This document shows, piece after piece, positions 17,788 through 27,259 of a stretch of DNA of 64,000 nt (positions within the stretch are counted from its first letter, which is position 1; every line of letters begins with the position of its first letter). Source of the DNA: Xanthobacteraceae bacterium (GTDB lineage: Bacteria; Pseudomonadota; Alphaproteobacteria; Rhizobiales; Xanthobacteraceae); NCBI GenBank assembly GCA_019750915.1, contig JAIENY010000008.1, forward strand, positions 124,001-188,000, given 5' to 3'. Under the pieces are notes generated by a model, which had not been told where the DNA came from, did not search any database, and worked only from the letters and a program-made list of their open reading frames with translations. Made by a program: the position numbers and the translations under genes.

Positions 17788-19176
17788 ATGAGCACGCTCG
17801 ATACTGGCATTTCCCTGATCCGGACCGCGTCGCGCGGGATGTCGACCTTTAACGGTTGGCTTGGGCGCAGCTTCAAAGAACTGATGCCGAAAGGCCTTTA
17901 TGCGCGTTCGCTACTGATCATCATCGTGCCGATGGTCATTTTGCAGTCGGTGGTTGCCTTCGTCTTTATGGAACGGCACTGGAATACGGTGACCAAGCAT
18001 CTGTCGCAGGCTGTGGTGCAGGACATCGCCGCGCTGATCGACGTCTACAAAACCTTTCCGCAGGACAAGGATCGTCTCAAGCTGCGCAACATTGCGCAGG
18101 ACCGGCTCGGCCTTGTGGTCGATTTCCTGCCCTCGAACGATCTGCCGCCGCCGGGACCGAAGCCGTTCTTTTCGCTGCTTGACCAAACTCTGTCGCGCCA
18201 ATTGAGCCGCCAGATCGCCCGGCCGTTCTGGATCGATACGGTCGGACGTTCGAACCTCGTCGAGATTCGAATTAAGCTCGACGATACCGTGATGCGAATC
18301 TACGCGCAGCGCAGCGCGGCGTACGCATCGAATTCGCAGATCTTCATTTTCTGGATGCTGGGAACGTCCGCTATTCTTCTGATCGTGGCGGTCTTGTTTC
18401 TGCGCAATCAGATCCGGCCGATTCTGACGCTGGCGGACGCGGCGGAGAATTTCGGCAAGGGTCGCGATGTCGATAATTTCCGTCCCCGTGGCGCGCGTGA
18501 GGTGCGCAGAGCGGCGCTTGCCTTCGTGGAGATGAAGCGGCGTATCGAGCGCACCATGGATCAGCGCACCACCATGCTGGCGGGCGTGTCGCACGATCTG
18601 CGCACGATTCTCACCCGCTTCAAACTCGAACTCGCGTTGCTTGGCGATGCGCCCGAAGCCGAGGGCATGCGGAAGGACGTCGATGAAATGAGCGCCATGC
18701 TGGAGGATTACCTGGCGTTCGCGAGAGGAGACAGCGGTGAGCAATCACGACCGACCGACATGGCGCAGGCACTTGAGGAACTGCGAAGCGACGCGGAGCG
18801 GCATGGACATGCCGCAACGGTCTCATTCGAGGGCGAGCCGGTCGTTACCGTCCGTCCCGCCTCGTTCAAGCGTTGTCTGGCCAACCTCGTCTCCAATGCG
18901 GCGCGTTATGCGAACGCGATCGCCATCAACGGCTATCGCGACAACCGCTGGCTGACCATCACCATTGATGACGATGGCCCAGGCATTCCGCTGCACTTGC
19001 GCGAGGAAGTGTTCAAACCGTTCCTGCGGCTCGACGATGCACGGAACCAGGATGAGGGCGGAAGCGGCCTTGGGCTTGCGATCGCCCGCGACATCGCCCG
19101 CTCCCACGGCGGCGAGATTACGCTGGGTGACAGTCCGCTCGGAGGACTTCGCGCGGCGGTGAGAATTCCGGTCTGA
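17788..19176 (+). CDS. sensor histidine kinase, EnvZ-like
   Basis: 462 residues, inner-membrane sensor. TM1 about 41-62 and TM2 about 184-205 enclose a periplasmic domain of roughly 120 residues; HAMP follows (207-258). Phospho-acceptor His269 is in LAGVSHDLRTILTR; the usual Pro after LRT is Ile274. N box FKRCLANLVSNAARYA, G1 DDDGPGIP and G2 GGSGLGLAI are complete, so it should be active. Cognate partner is the upstream OmpR-type regulator. Signal unknown. Confidence 0.92.
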   Translation: MSTLDTGISLIRTASRGMSTFNGWLGRSFKELMPKGLYARSLLIIIVPMVILQSVVAFVFMERHWNTVTKHLSQAVVQDIAALIDVYKTFPQDKDRLKLRNIAQDRLGLVVDFLPSNDLPPPGPKPFFSLLDQTLSRQLSRQIARPFWIDTVGRSNLVEIRIKLDDTVMRIYAQRSAAYASNSQIFIFWMLGTSAILLIVAVLFLRNQIRPILTLADAAENFGKGRDVDNFRPRGAREVRRAALAFVEMKRRIERTMDQRTTMLAGVSHDLRTILTRFKLELALLGDAPEAEGMRKDVDEMSAMLEDYLAFARGDSGEQSRPTDMAQALEELRSDAERHGHAATVSFEGEPVVTVRPASFKRCLANLVSNAARYANAIAINGYRDNRWLTITIDDDGPGIPLHLREEVFKPFLRLDDARNQDEGGSGLGLAIARDIARSHGGEITLGDSPLGGLRAAVRIPV

Positions 19177-20010
19177 TCAGCCTGCCAGTTCTTTGGATCG
19201 CTTTGCGGCCGCGGCGACCGCACGCGCAAGCAACGGCCTGAATCCGTCCTTGTCCATCAGCACCGCGAGCGCGGCGGCGGTTGTGCCACCGGGTGAAGTC
19301 ACGTTCTGGCGTAGCGTTTCGCTGCTCAGGTTCGAGCGGTGCAGCAGCTCGCCGGAGCCTGCGATGGTCTCACGCGCAAGGCGTGTGGCGAGTTCAGGCG
19401 ACAAACCAGCCGCGACCCCCGCACCCGCCAGTTCTTCGGCGAGCAGGAACACATAAGCTGGGCCGGACCCTGATACCGCGGTAACGGCATCCATCAAACC
19501 TTCGTCACCGATCCATTCGACAAGGCCTGTCGCTTGCAGCAATGCGTCGGCCGCATCGCACTCGGCTTGAGTGACGTCACGGGCGGCAACAGCGACGGTC
19601 ATGCCGCGTCCGATCGCGGCCGGCGTGTTGGGCATCGCGCGGATTGCCTTGCCGCCGCATGATTGAGACAGCTTCGCCAGCGGCACGCCTGCCATGATCG
19701 AGATGACGATGGTGGATGGGTTGAGGAGCGATTTCAGCGCCGGTGCAACTTCAGAGAACATCTGCGGCTTCACGGCGACGATCAGAACGGACACGTCGCC
19801 GACCTCGGATGGTGCCGGGTTCAGACGCAGGCCGTCGGCAACGAGTTTGGTAATCTCGTTTGACGGGGCCGGGTCGATGACGGCGAGTTTGGAGGGGGCG
19901 ATGCCTTGCGCGACCCATCCCGACAGCATCGCTCCACCCATCTTGCCAGCCCCCGCCAGAACGATGGAGCCACGCAGATTGCTCAATGGATTGAGATTGC
20001 TGAGTGACAC
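19177..20010 (-). CDS. proC: pyrroline-5-carboxylate reductase
   Basis: 277 residues. Last step of proline synthesis, NAD(P)H-dependent. Rossmann loop VLAGAGKMGGAML near residue 18, RAMPNTPAAIG, VSGSGPAYVF and the C-terminal signature NVTSPGGTTAAAL are intact. The stop lies directly against the histidine kinase stop (tail to tail). YbjN lies upstream on the same strand, 74 bp away, so the two may share a promoter. Confidence 0.95.
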   Translation of the reverse strand: MSLSNLNPLSNLRGSIVLAGAGKMGGAMLSGWVAQGIAPSKLAVIDPAPSNEITKLVADGLRLNPAPSEVGDVSVLIVAVKPQMFSEVAPALKSLLNPSTIVISIMAGVPLAKLSQSCGGKAIRAMPNTPAAIGRGMTVAVAARDVTQAECDAADALLQATGLVEWIGDEGLMDAVTAVSGSGPAYVFLLAEELAGAGVAAGLSPELATRLARETIAGSGELLHRSNLSSETLRQNVTSPGGTTAAALAVLMDKDGFRPLLARAVAAAAKRSKELAG

Positions 20011-20084
20011 GATCCTTTACCCCTCTCGCACAGCCCTTGGTGTGTTCGGGTTTTAGGGGCTCGGTTCGCCGGCAACAAGGGTGC

Positions 20085-20585
20085 TTATGCCTCTCCGACG
20101 GTGTCGAACATCGCCGCCGATATTGCCTCGGCCGCCGTCTTTCCGCTCCACACCACGAATTGGAATGCCGGGAAATAGCGCTCGGATGCCAGAACCGCGG
20201 TCTCAAACATCAGTTCGCACTGCGTGTTGGTGGCCGAGATACCACCCGGAAGCAACAGCGCCTGACGGTACATGATGACGCCGGTCTGCGTCCAAAGATC
20301 GAAATGCCCGATCCACATTTGTTCGTTGATCGCCGCGATCAGCCGTTGAACCTCGTTGCGGCGGCCGACGGGAATCTTCATGTCGAAGGCGCAAGCCAGG
20401 TGCAGAGCGTCGATTTCACCCATCCAGGTGAAAGACACCTGGTAGTCGGTGAAACGGCCCTTGTACCCGATGGTGATCTCGTCTTCGCCCGAGCGTTCGA
20501 AAGCAAGATCATTCGAGGCGGCAATTTCCTCGACCACGTTGAGGGGGCTGTTCTGCGAATCGTGATTGATGTCCAAAAGGGACAT
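20085..20585 (-). CDS. YbjN domain protein
   Basis: 166 residues. Matches the YbjN/DUF1790 pattern common next to proC in Rhizobiales: NPLNVVEEIAASND-like start, DALHLACAFDMKIP, INEQMWIGHFDLW, and a C-terminal YFPAFQFVVWSGKTAAEA. The fold resembles type III secretion chaperones; function in alphaproteobacteria is not established. Start at 20585 with GGAAG upstream; a start four codons earlier (20597) is possible. Confidence 0.78.
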   Translation of the reverse strand: MSLLDINHDSQNSPLNVVEEIAASNDLAFERSGEDEITIGYKGRFTDYQVSFTWMGEIDALHLACAFDMKIPVGRRNEVQRLIAAINEQMWIGHFDLWTQTGVIMYRQALLLPGGISATNTQCELMFETAVLASERYFPAFQFVVWSGKTAAEAISAAMFDTVGEA

Positions 20586-20900
20586 GCGGGCTTCCATCCT
20601 GTGAGATTATGCACGCGGAACAAGAGCAAAAGATTGGTGGCACGATCACCACAAATCCGACTGCGATGCTGCATGACTCTTACAGGGCAACAACGTGTAT
20701 CGAACGTGCGCAGGAATTGATCAGTGATTTGCGACTCGGGCGCAATGCGCGGCCTGGTCATTCCACAGGCATTCAGAAAAATTTAATCGATATCAACAGG
20801 ATGGATGAGAACAAACCGGAATCAAATTCGGGCCTTGGCCAGTTGCGAGCGCAACAGGCACGAGGCAAATCCGACGAGGCAATCAAGGAAAGGGGAAAAA
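20586..20900. other. intergenic, no supported gene
   Basis: About 315 bp between the YbjN gene and the end of prs. A short frame starting MDENKPESNSG (20802 onward) runs into the prs antisense strand and is not convincing. It should hold the YbjN/proC promoter and the prs 3' end; no terminator hairpin with a T run is evident. Confidence 0.5.
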
Positions 20901-21890
20901 TCAGTCGAACAGGCTGGAAACAGACTCTTCGGAAGCGGTGCGGTCGATCGCCTCGCCGATCAGGTTTGCGATCGAAACCACGCGGATATTGTGCGCGCTG
21001 CGGATCGCTTCGGTCGGCTGGATCGAGTCGGTAATGACCAACTCTTTCAGTTTCGACGAGGTGATGCGGGCGACTGCCCCGCCCGACAGGACGCCATGGG
21101 TGATGTAGGCGTAGACGTCCTTTGCGCCGTTAGCCAGCAGGGCCTCGGCCGCGTTCACGAGCGTGCCGCCGGAGTCGACGATGTCGTCGACCAGGATACA
21201 GGTGTACCCGGAGACATCGCCGATCACGTTCATGACCTCGGATTCGCCGGCGCGCTCGCGGCGTTTGTCGATGATCGACAGCGGCGCATTGATGCGCTTG
21301 GCCAAGCCGCGGGCGCGGACCACGCCGCCGACGTCCGGAGAAACGACCATGGCGCTGGTGAGATCGAACCGCTCACGGATGTCGCGAACCATGACCGGCG
21401 CGGCATAAAGGTTGTCGGTCGGAATGTCGAAGAAGCCCTGGATCTGTCCGGCATGAAGATCGAGCGTCATGACGCGATCGGCACCGGCATGTGTGATCAG
21501 GTTGGCGACCAGTTTCGCCGAAATCGGGGTACGGGGCCCTGCCTTACGATCCTGGCGGGCATAACCGAAATACGGGATCACCGCAGTGATCCGGCGTGCC
21601 GACGCGCGGCGCAGGGCGTCTGTGATGATCAGGAGTTCCATCAGGTGGTCGTTGGCAGGATAGGACGTCGACTGAAGAATGAAGACGTCGGAGCCACGGA
21701 CATTTTCCTGAATCTCGACAAACACTTCCATGTCGGCAAAGCGCCGGACGATGGCTTTTGTCATCGGAACATCGAGATAAGCGGATATGGCTTCGGACAG
21801 GACCGGATTGGAGTTGCCGGTGACGAGCTTGATCGATCCGTTCTTGGCGGAGGCCTTGCGGGGCGTCTCGGTGGATACGCTCGTCAACAT
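20901..21890 (-). CDS. prs: ribose-phosphate pyrophosphokinase
   Basis: About 329 residues. Makes PRPP from ribose 5-phosphate and ATP for purine, pyrimidine, His and Trp synthesis. ATP/flexible-loop region [18 protein letters not shown], metal site [14 protein letters not shown], and PRPP loop [14 protein letters not shown] are present. Start at 21890 has AAAGGA upstream; a longer start at 21923 has none. Runs on the same strand as the lipoprotein and lgt-midA-pgeF genes but is separated from them by about 100 bp. Confidence 0.95.
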   Translation of the reverse strand: MLTSVSTETPRKASAKNGSIKLVTGNSNPVLSEAISAYLDVPMTKAIVRRFADMEVFVEIQENVRGSDVFILQSTSYPANDHLMELLIITDALRRASARRITAVIPYFGYARQDRKAGPRTPISAKLVANLITHAGADRVMTLDLHAGQIQGFFDIPTDNLYAAPVMVRDIRERFDLTSAMVVSPDVGGVVRARGLAKRINAPLSIIDKRRERAGESEVMNVIGDVSGYTCILVDDIVDSGGTLVNAAEALLANGAKDVYAYITHGVLSGGAVARITSSKLKELVITDSIQPTEAIRSAHNIRVVSIANLIGEAIDRTASEESVSSLFD

Positions 21891-21992
21891 ATTGGGTCCT
21901 TTATGTCGCGGGGGTGATAACAAGTGCGCACCGCCGCTGGCAATATAGCCCCTGCAATTTTCCCGCCGAAATGACGGAACTGGCGTGCCTCG

Positions 21993-22610
21993 TTAACGGG
22001 CGCTGAAGGCGAGGGCAGTGGTTGTATCGGTTTCCGTGGCCGGCTGGGTCTGCAGCTCGGCGATGCCGGGGCTCGCTGGCGCTGCCGACGGCGTCGGCTC
22101 GGAGCGGGCCGGCAGATTTCCCGTGATCAAATTGGTCAGGCCGGCCAGTCCGGCATCCGAGATACGTCGGAGCACATGGTCGTCGGCGGCGTCCCAGGCA
22201 TCTCGCCCGGCTTTCCCGGCTTGTTCGGTACCACTGAGACGAAGCGCACGGCTTTGGTTCACGTCGTAGACGTCCCAGACCCAGGCAATGGATGCGTTGC
22301 TGGTGCCGCGCTTGATCTGGGCCGCATAATATCCGCGGACCCGGTAGGAGGCCTGCGTTTCACGGGACACCACCGAAATGTTACGGGTTGCGCCCTCGCT
22401 CTGAAGGACCTGAACCAAGCGGTCGAAGACCTGCGGCGGCGGACCGTCAACGGATTCAAATGCGACGGTTGGGCCGAAACCGGACGCCGCGACCGTTGGA
22501 CTTGGTCCCTCGGCCGTGCAGCCCGCAGCGAGCATTGAAACGACGCCCAGAGCCAGCCATCGAAGGCCGCGCCGCCTAACCCAACCCATTGCATTGGTTG
22601 AGAAATTCAT
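21993..22610 (-). CDS. lipoprotein of unknown function
   Basis: 205 residues. A basic N-terminus, hydrophobic core and lipobox LAAGC give a lipoprotein signal peptide, so it is anchored to a membrane facing the periplasm. The mature part (VFDRLVQVLQSEGATRNISV and SYRVRGYYAAQIK) has a compact alpha/beta look, and the tail is Pro/Ala/Thr rich. I recognise it only as a conserved hypothetical in this family of bacteria. Lies between pgeF and prs on the same strand. Confidence 0.7.
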   Translation of the reverse strand: MNFSTNAMGWVRRRGLRWLALGVVSMLAAGCTAEGPSPTVAASGFGPTVAFESVDGPPPQVFDRLVQVLQSEGATRNISVVSRETQASYRVRGYYAAQIKRGTSNASIAWVWDVYDVNQSRALRLSGTEQAGKAGRDAWDAADDHVLRRISDAGLAGLTNLITGNLPARSEPTPSAAPASPGIAELQTQPATETDTTTALAFSAR

Positions 22611-22697
22611 GGATGCCGCGATTGCCCCGCCGAACGCTTCATCGCGTCCGGGGTCAATCGATATCGTTAAAATCCATTAACGTCTAGGGCGGCGAGG

Positions 22698-23465
22698 CTA
22701 TGGTTTCAGCACCAGCGCATGGATATTGCGCCCGTAGTCGCCCTCTTTGCGGTGAACCGAGCGGCGATAGCTGAAAAAACGCTGATCCGCGTAGGTGTCG
22801 AGCGCGACATCGTCGATGTTAACTATTTTGGCCTTTTCCAGCCGGGCTCGTATGTAAGAGGCAAGGTCGAACATGGCGTGGTTGGGGCGTTCGGCCGCAG
22901 CGAAATACGTCCTGTTCGCCGCGTCGGCCTGAGCGAAGCGGGCGACGAACTCGTCGCCCACCTCGTAGCTCGGCTGCCGGATCAACGGTCCGATGGCGAC
23001 CGTGATATTGGCGCGCGTCGCGCCGAGCCCCTCCATCGCGGCGATCGTGGCCTCGATCACCCCACCGAACGCGCCTTTCCAACCCGCATGGGCGGTGCCG
23101 ATCACGCGCGCATGCGAATCCGCAAACAGCAGCGGGCCGCAGTCGGCGGTGGTCACACCAAGGGCGATGCCGGGTGTCTTGGTCACCAGTGCGTCGACAT
23201 GCGGGCGTGCGTCCGGCGCCCAGGGCCCGGTCACCACCGCGACATCCGCAGAATGGACTTGATAGGCGGTCAGGAAATGCGTGGGCGGGACACGCAACGC
23301 CGCGGCCATCCGTGCTCGGTTCTCGGCGACGTGAGCTGGATCGTCCTTTGATCCGAGACCGCCGTTGAGGCTCTCATAGATACCGGTCGAGATGCCGCCT
23401 TCACGGGTGAAAAAGGCGTGATCAATTCCGGGCAGTTCTGCCAGCAACGAAGATGCAAGGGTCAC
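22698..23465 (-). CDS. pgeF: peptidoglycan editing factor PgeF (laccase-domain)
   Basis: 255 residues of the YfiH/DUF152 family. Metal site residues are His71 (AYQVHSADV), Cys109 (TTADCGPLL) and His126 (GTAHAGWKGAFGG). E. coli PgeF corrects UDP-MurNAc carrying L-Ser instead of L-Ala, and related proteins also show purine nucleosidase activity. The start codon overlaps the end of midA by four bases, in an lgt-midA-pgeF operon. Confidence 0.92.
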   Translation of the reverse strand: MTLASSLLAELPGIDHAFFTREGGISTGIYESLNGGLGSKDDPAHVAENRARMAAALRVPPTHFLTAYQVHSADVAVVTGPWAPDARPHVDALVTKTPGIALGVTTADCGPLLFADSHARVIGTAHAGWKGAFGGVIEATIAAMEGLGATRANITVAIGPLIRQPSYEVGDEFVARFAQADAANRTYFAAAERPNHAMFDLASYIRARLEKAKIVNIDDVALDTYADQRFFSYRRSVHRKEGDYGRNIHALVLKP

Positions 23466-24577
23466 GCGACGGTCTCGCTCGGGTGATTGGACAAAGCGGC
23501 GAGGGAGCGGATCGAGGGATGCGATATCGCGAGGACCTTGAACAGCGATCCCATGCTTTTCGGCCCGGTGCCGACCAGGCGTTTCAGTGCATTGGCGATG
23601 TCGTTGGCCCCTTCTGCGGTCGCATGCTTCATCAGCGTCTGCGCGCGCGTTTCGATGCCGAGACGATGCAGGAACGCGCCCTGTTCGACCGGGCCGTGAG
23701 TACGCGTGTCCATCAACTGTGCCGTTTCGGCAAGCGCCTGGAAATCGATGTGAGCGGTGATGTCACAGGCGCCCGGTGCTTTGAGAGGATCGGCAAACTT
23801 GTGCTGTGAGACCGCCTGAAGAGTGTCGCCGGCATCACTGCGGCCGTGGCCGTAATCGATGACAAGCGCGGCGCCGCCGTAGTCGCGAACGCGGCGCGCG
23901 ACTGACATGACTTCGAAGCCTTCCCGCCATTCGAAAATCGCGCCATCGGGCGCGGCGCGAACATGCGGAGGCAATGAAATCTCGAAGCGCGGCGACGGAT
24001 CGGAGGCAGTCGTGAAAACGAAAATGTCGTCGTCGACATCGACCATGCGTTCGTGCCAGCCGTCGTTTTTTTTCACCATCTGGTGAATGGGCAGAGCATC
24101 GAAATATTCGTTGGCGAGGATAATCGCCGGGCCAGGTGGGACTTCATCGAGCGAGGCGTGCCACTGAGCCGGTCTTGCGTCGGCGAGGGTATCGCGCTGG
24201 ATCGCGCGCAACGATGGACTGACCTCGACGAGGTGGACATCGAGCGATTCATAGAACGCCGGCAGGATGCGCAAGGCGCGCAGTGCGTCTGCCATCATGG
24301 TACCTCGTCCGGGACCGAGCTCGATTAACTGCACCCGCTCGGGCATTCCCATCTCATTCCAAACCGAGGCCGCCCACAAGCCGATCAGTTCGCCGAACAT
24401 CTGGCTGATTTCCGGGGCAGTGGTGAAGTCGCCACCACGGCCGAACGGATCGCGGGTGACGTAATAGCCGAAATCAGGATGCGTCATGCAAAGCTGCATG
24501 TAGCGCCACACCGGCATCGGACCGGCCGTTGCGATCAGTTTGCGCAGATAAGTCTCGAACGGAGAATAATCGCTCAC
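23462..24577 (-). CDS. SAM-dependent methyltransferase, MidA/NDUFAF7 family
   Basis: 371 residues. Conserved DUF185 elements: [50 protein letters not shown] (SAM loop) and [12 protein letters not shown]. Mitochondrial NDUFAF7 methylates an arginine of a complex I subunit; bacterial targets are less certain. Overlaps both lgt and pgeF by four bases, so the three are translated as a coupled unit. Confidence 0.88.
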   Translation of the reverse strand: MSDYSPFETYLRKLIATAGPMPVWRYMQLCMTHPDFGYYVTRDPFGRGGDFTTAPEISQMFGELIGLWAASVWNEMGMPERVQLIELGPGRGTMMADALRALRILPAFYESLDVHLVEVSPSLRAIQRDTLADARPAQWHASLDEVPPGPAIILANEYFDALPIHQMVKKNDGWHERMVDVDDDIFVFTTASDPSPRFEISLPPHVRAAPDGAIFEWREGFEVMSVARRVRDYGGAALVIDYGHGRSDAGDTLQAVSQHKFADPLKAPGACDITAHIDFQALAETAQLMDTRTHGPVEQGAFLHRLGIETRAQTLMKHATAEGANDIANALKRLVGTGPKSMGSLFKVLAISHPSIRSLAALSNHPSETVA

Positions 24578-25440
24578 GCCGCCTCACTGTGCCGTGAGCC
24601 GCGCTGCAATGCGACGCCGATGAAGATCAGGCCTACGATGATCATTGGGATTGACAATAGCATCCCCATTGTCGTGCCGCCCCACAGAAATCCGAGCTGG
24701 GGGTCGGGCTCGCGGAAAAATTCACCGGTAATGCGTGCAAGACCATAGCAGGTCGCAAACGTCCCGATGATAAGGCCTGGCCGTTTCAGCGCGCCGCGGC
24801 GAACCATGATCGCGAGCAGGATAAAAAGCACGATGCCTTCCAGCCCCGCTTCGTAAAGCTGGCTGGGGTGGCGAGGGACCGGTCCGCCGGTCGGGAAGAT
24901 CATCGCCCAGGGCAGTGAGGGATCGGCGGAACGGCCCCATAGTTCGCCGTTGATGAAGTTGGCGATGCGGCCGAGGAAGAGTCCGATTGGTCCGACCGCA
25001 CAGGTTACATCGCCGAGCGACAGCACCGGAATTTTTCGGTTGTAGCCGAATAGCAGAACCGCGGTGACACAGCCAAGGAAGCCGCCGTGAAAAGACATCC
25101 CGCCGTTCCAGACCTCGAGGATTTCAAGCGGGTGGGAGAGGAAGTAGCCGAAGTTGTAGAACAGGACGTAGCCGGTTCGTCCGCCCAGAATAATCCCCAG
25201 TGTCACCCACAGGATGAAATCATCGAAATCGAGCACCGTCATCGGCGCCTTGCCACCCCATAGGCGATCGTTGCGGATGATGCTGCGGGCATACATCCAG
25301 CCGGCGATGATGCCGCCAATATAGGCCAGTGCGTACCATCGAACCGCCAGCGGCCCGATTGCGATGGCGACTGGGTTGAAAACCGGAAACTGCATCAGCA
25401 GAAATGGGGCGAGCAGGGCGGCGAGAGGCAGGAAAAACAT
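24574..25440 (-). CDS. lgt: prolipoprotein diacylglyceryl transferase
   Basis: 288 residues, about seven membrane helices. Transfers diacylglycerol from phosphatidylglycerol to the lipobox cysteine. HGGFLG at 118-123 and the signature [14 protein letters not shown] at 157-170 (with essential Arg and Asn) are intact. First gene of the lgt-midA-pgeF operon. No strong Shine-Dalgarno; GGGATTCGAACAGCCC precedes the ATG. Confidence 0.95.
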   Translation of the reverse strand: MFFLPLAALLAPFLLMQFPVFNPVAIAIGPLAVRWYALAYIGGIIAGWMYARSIIRNDRLWGGKAPMTVLDFDDFILWVTLGIILGGRTGYVLFYNFGYFLSHPLEILEVWNGGMSFHGGFLGCVTAVLLFGYNRKIPVLSLGDVTCAVGPIGLFLGRIANFINGELWGRSADPSLPWAMIFPTGGPVPRHPSQLYEAGLEGIVLFILLAIMVRRGALKRPGLIIGTFATCYGLARITGEFFREPDPQLGFLWGGTTMGMLLSIPMIIVGLIFIGVALQRGSRHSEAA

Positions 25441-25620
25441 GGGCTGTTCGAATCCCTGCGGGAGGGGTCAGGTTGCCCGCGTCTTGCGGTTCGGGCGGGG
25501 TGAAGTCAAGCACGGGCCTTAACCCAGAAATGTGAAGGCATCGCGGCTCGTCTTGCGCGGGTGACCGGCTATCCCCATTGTGTTAGGGGAGATCGAAACT
25601 GCTCGACAGCGGAGACACAG

Positions 25621-25875
25621 ATGACCCAGACCAGCAACCGATTTTTCGACGATGTCGCGCGCCTGATGAACGATGCGGCCGGTGCTGCTCAGGGCGTCAA
25701 GCGCGAGATCGACTCGGTGGTTCGCCATCAGGCGGAGCGCCTTCTGAACGATCTCGACCTCGTCAAGCGCGAGGAGTTCGAGGCGGTCAAGGATATGGCC
25801 CGGCTGGCGCGGGAGGAGAACGAGGCCTTGAAGGCGCGGATTACCGCGCTCGAGGCAAAGCTCGGCGGCGGTTAG
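25621..25875 (+). CDS. accessory factor UbiK-like protein
   Basis: 84 residues, small and acidic, ending in a coiled coil (EEFEAVKDMARLAREENEAL and ARITALEAKLGGG). This is the BMFP/YqiC shape; UbiK helps ubiquinone synthesis in E. coli by acting with the Ubi complex. Start at ATG 25621, since the upstream frame has no ribosome site. Divergent from lgt and convergent with the HD-GYP gene. Confidence 0.8.
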   Translation: MTQTSNRFFDDVARLMNDAAGAAQGVKREIDSVVRHQAERLLNDLDLVKREEFEAVKDMARLAREENEALKARITALEAKLGGG

Positions 25876-25884
25876 GCGCCGGGT

Positions 25885-26970
25885 TCAAACGCCGAGAGCA
25901 ATCGGACGGAACGCCTGCAGGATCTGCTGGTCGATCTCGTCTTTCATGTTTTCCATCGCGGCGAACGCATCGGCATGTGACATGGCCGGGCTATCCGGCC
26001 GTTCTTCGACCAGCATCGAAAAAATATCGATGATCGTGATCATGCGCACGATGTCGGTAATTTCCTGGCCTGCGATGGCTTCGGGATAGCCGGTGCCATT
26101 GAGAAGCTCGTGATGATGCAGGACCACATCGAGCATTTCGGGCGGGAAGTCGCCTTGCGAGCCGAGCGTGTCGAAGCCGACGCGCGCATGGGCTGACAGA
26201 ATGCTTTCTTCCTCCGGTGTCAGCGGTTCGATCTTGTCGAGGATCGCGGCGGGTACGAAAGCCTTGCCGACGTCATGAATGAGGGCTGCCCGCGCGAGGC
26301 GGCGCTGATCGGAATCGCGCATGCCCAGATGTTGGGCGAACGCGACCGCAAAACCCGTGACAAAGAGCGAATGGCGGAAGGTGCGCGAATGATGTTTGTT
26401 GATCGCGATCAGCCATTGACGCAGGCTTGAGCCGCGCAGCGATTTCAGGATCTTGTCTTCGGCCTGCGAGATATCCTTGAAAGTGAGAGGCACGCCGGCC
26501 GGCAGCTTGTCGAATATCTTCACCAGCACGTCCTGAGCAGCGCTCACGCCGTCATTCAGGATTACACCGGCTTCGATCTCCTCTTCGCGCTCGGGAAACG
26601 ACATCGCAAGGCGCTGCTGGATGGCGCGCGCGTCAAACGGCCAGCGGATGGTGTCTGTGGCACCGAGCGACCATGCCTGTGTCGACTCGCGATGCAGGGC
26701 GTCGGACAGCACAAACAGCCGCGGGACATCCTCATAGGCTTTGCTTGTGAGCTTGCGACGAACCATCTGGACGCTGGAGAGGGACGACAGGTCAATGTCG
26801 ACGACGACGCCGGCGTAGTTGCCGGCGGGATCCTCCGGCATGTCGTAGGTCGACATCTGCTCGACCTCGCCTGCTTTCACCAAAATGGCTGCCAAGTCCT
26901 CGCTTCGATCCGCCCTGTCGGATGCCAGCAGCACCCGGCGATTTGCAAAAGACCGTTTTGCAAGATTCAT
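25885..26970 (-). CDS. HD-GYP domain protein with degenerate receiver
   Basis: 361 residues. N-terminal receiver-like fold (about 10-125) has Asp58/Asp60 in VVVDIDL but lacks the Lys of a true receiver: the equivalent segment reads TDTIRWPF. The C-terminal domain keeps HD-GYP residues: His232-Asp233 (LIHDVGK), HHE at 286-288 and GTGYP at 292-296. HD-GYP enzymes usually hydrolyse cyclic-di-GMP. Start at 26970 has GGGAAG upstream; a start 21 codons earlier is open. Standalone; control and partner unknown. Confidence 0.85.
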   Translation of the reverse strand: MNLAKRSFANRRVLLASDRADRSEDLAAILVKAGEVEQMSTYDMPEDPAGNYAGVVVDIDLSSLSSVQMVRRKLTSKAYEDVPRLFVLSDALHRESTQAWSLGATDTIRWPFDARAIQQRLAMSFPEREEEIEAGVILNDGVSAAQDVLVKIFDKLPAGVPLTFKDISQAEDKILKSLRGSSLRQWLIAINKHHSRTFRHSLFVTGFAVAFAQHLGMRDSDQRRLARAALIHDVGKAFVPAAILDKIEPLTPEEESILSAHARVGFDTLGSQGDFPPEMLDVVLHHHELLNGTGYPEAIAGQEITDIVRMITIIDIFSMLVEERPDSPAMSHADAFAAMENMKDEIDQQILQAFRPIALGV

Positions 26971-27148
26971 AATGTTCTTCCCGCCCGTCCCGTCCTGGGT
27001 GAACCGCCAAGGTTCTTCAGTGGCATAACTCAAAGTTCCAATAAAACCGTTTCCGAACCCTTCAACTTTTCCAGAATTGTTGGTGTGGGCGGCACGAATT
27101 CAAGGAGATGCGGTTTTTGGCCGTCTTTCCTTGTGTTTTTGGGTGTTT

Positions 27149-27229
27149 GCGGTTAATAACCGCGCCTGTCTGCGGCCCCCGCACCCCTGGAGGCTTGCCG
27201 TAGATTGAAACCGGGCCGCGCTGCGGCCC
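27149..27229 (+). promoter_or_regulatory. rplY leader hairpins
   Basis: Two perfect hairpins in the untranslated region ahead of rplY: GCGGTTA-A-TAACCGC (27149-27163) and GGGCCGC-GCT-GCGGCCC (27213-27229), the second followed by TTAACTTTT and then the AAGGAC ribosome site. They could form a weak terminator or a protein-binding leader. No known riboswitch class is recognised. Confidence 0.4.
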
Positions 27230-27259
27230 TTAACTTTTGAGAAAACAAGGACTTAACAA

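Noticed and set aside
20802-20900. Frame beginning MDENKPESNSG, faintly like a CsbD-type small protein.
   Set aside because: Similarity is weak and it runs into the antisense of prs; no ribosome site is convincing.
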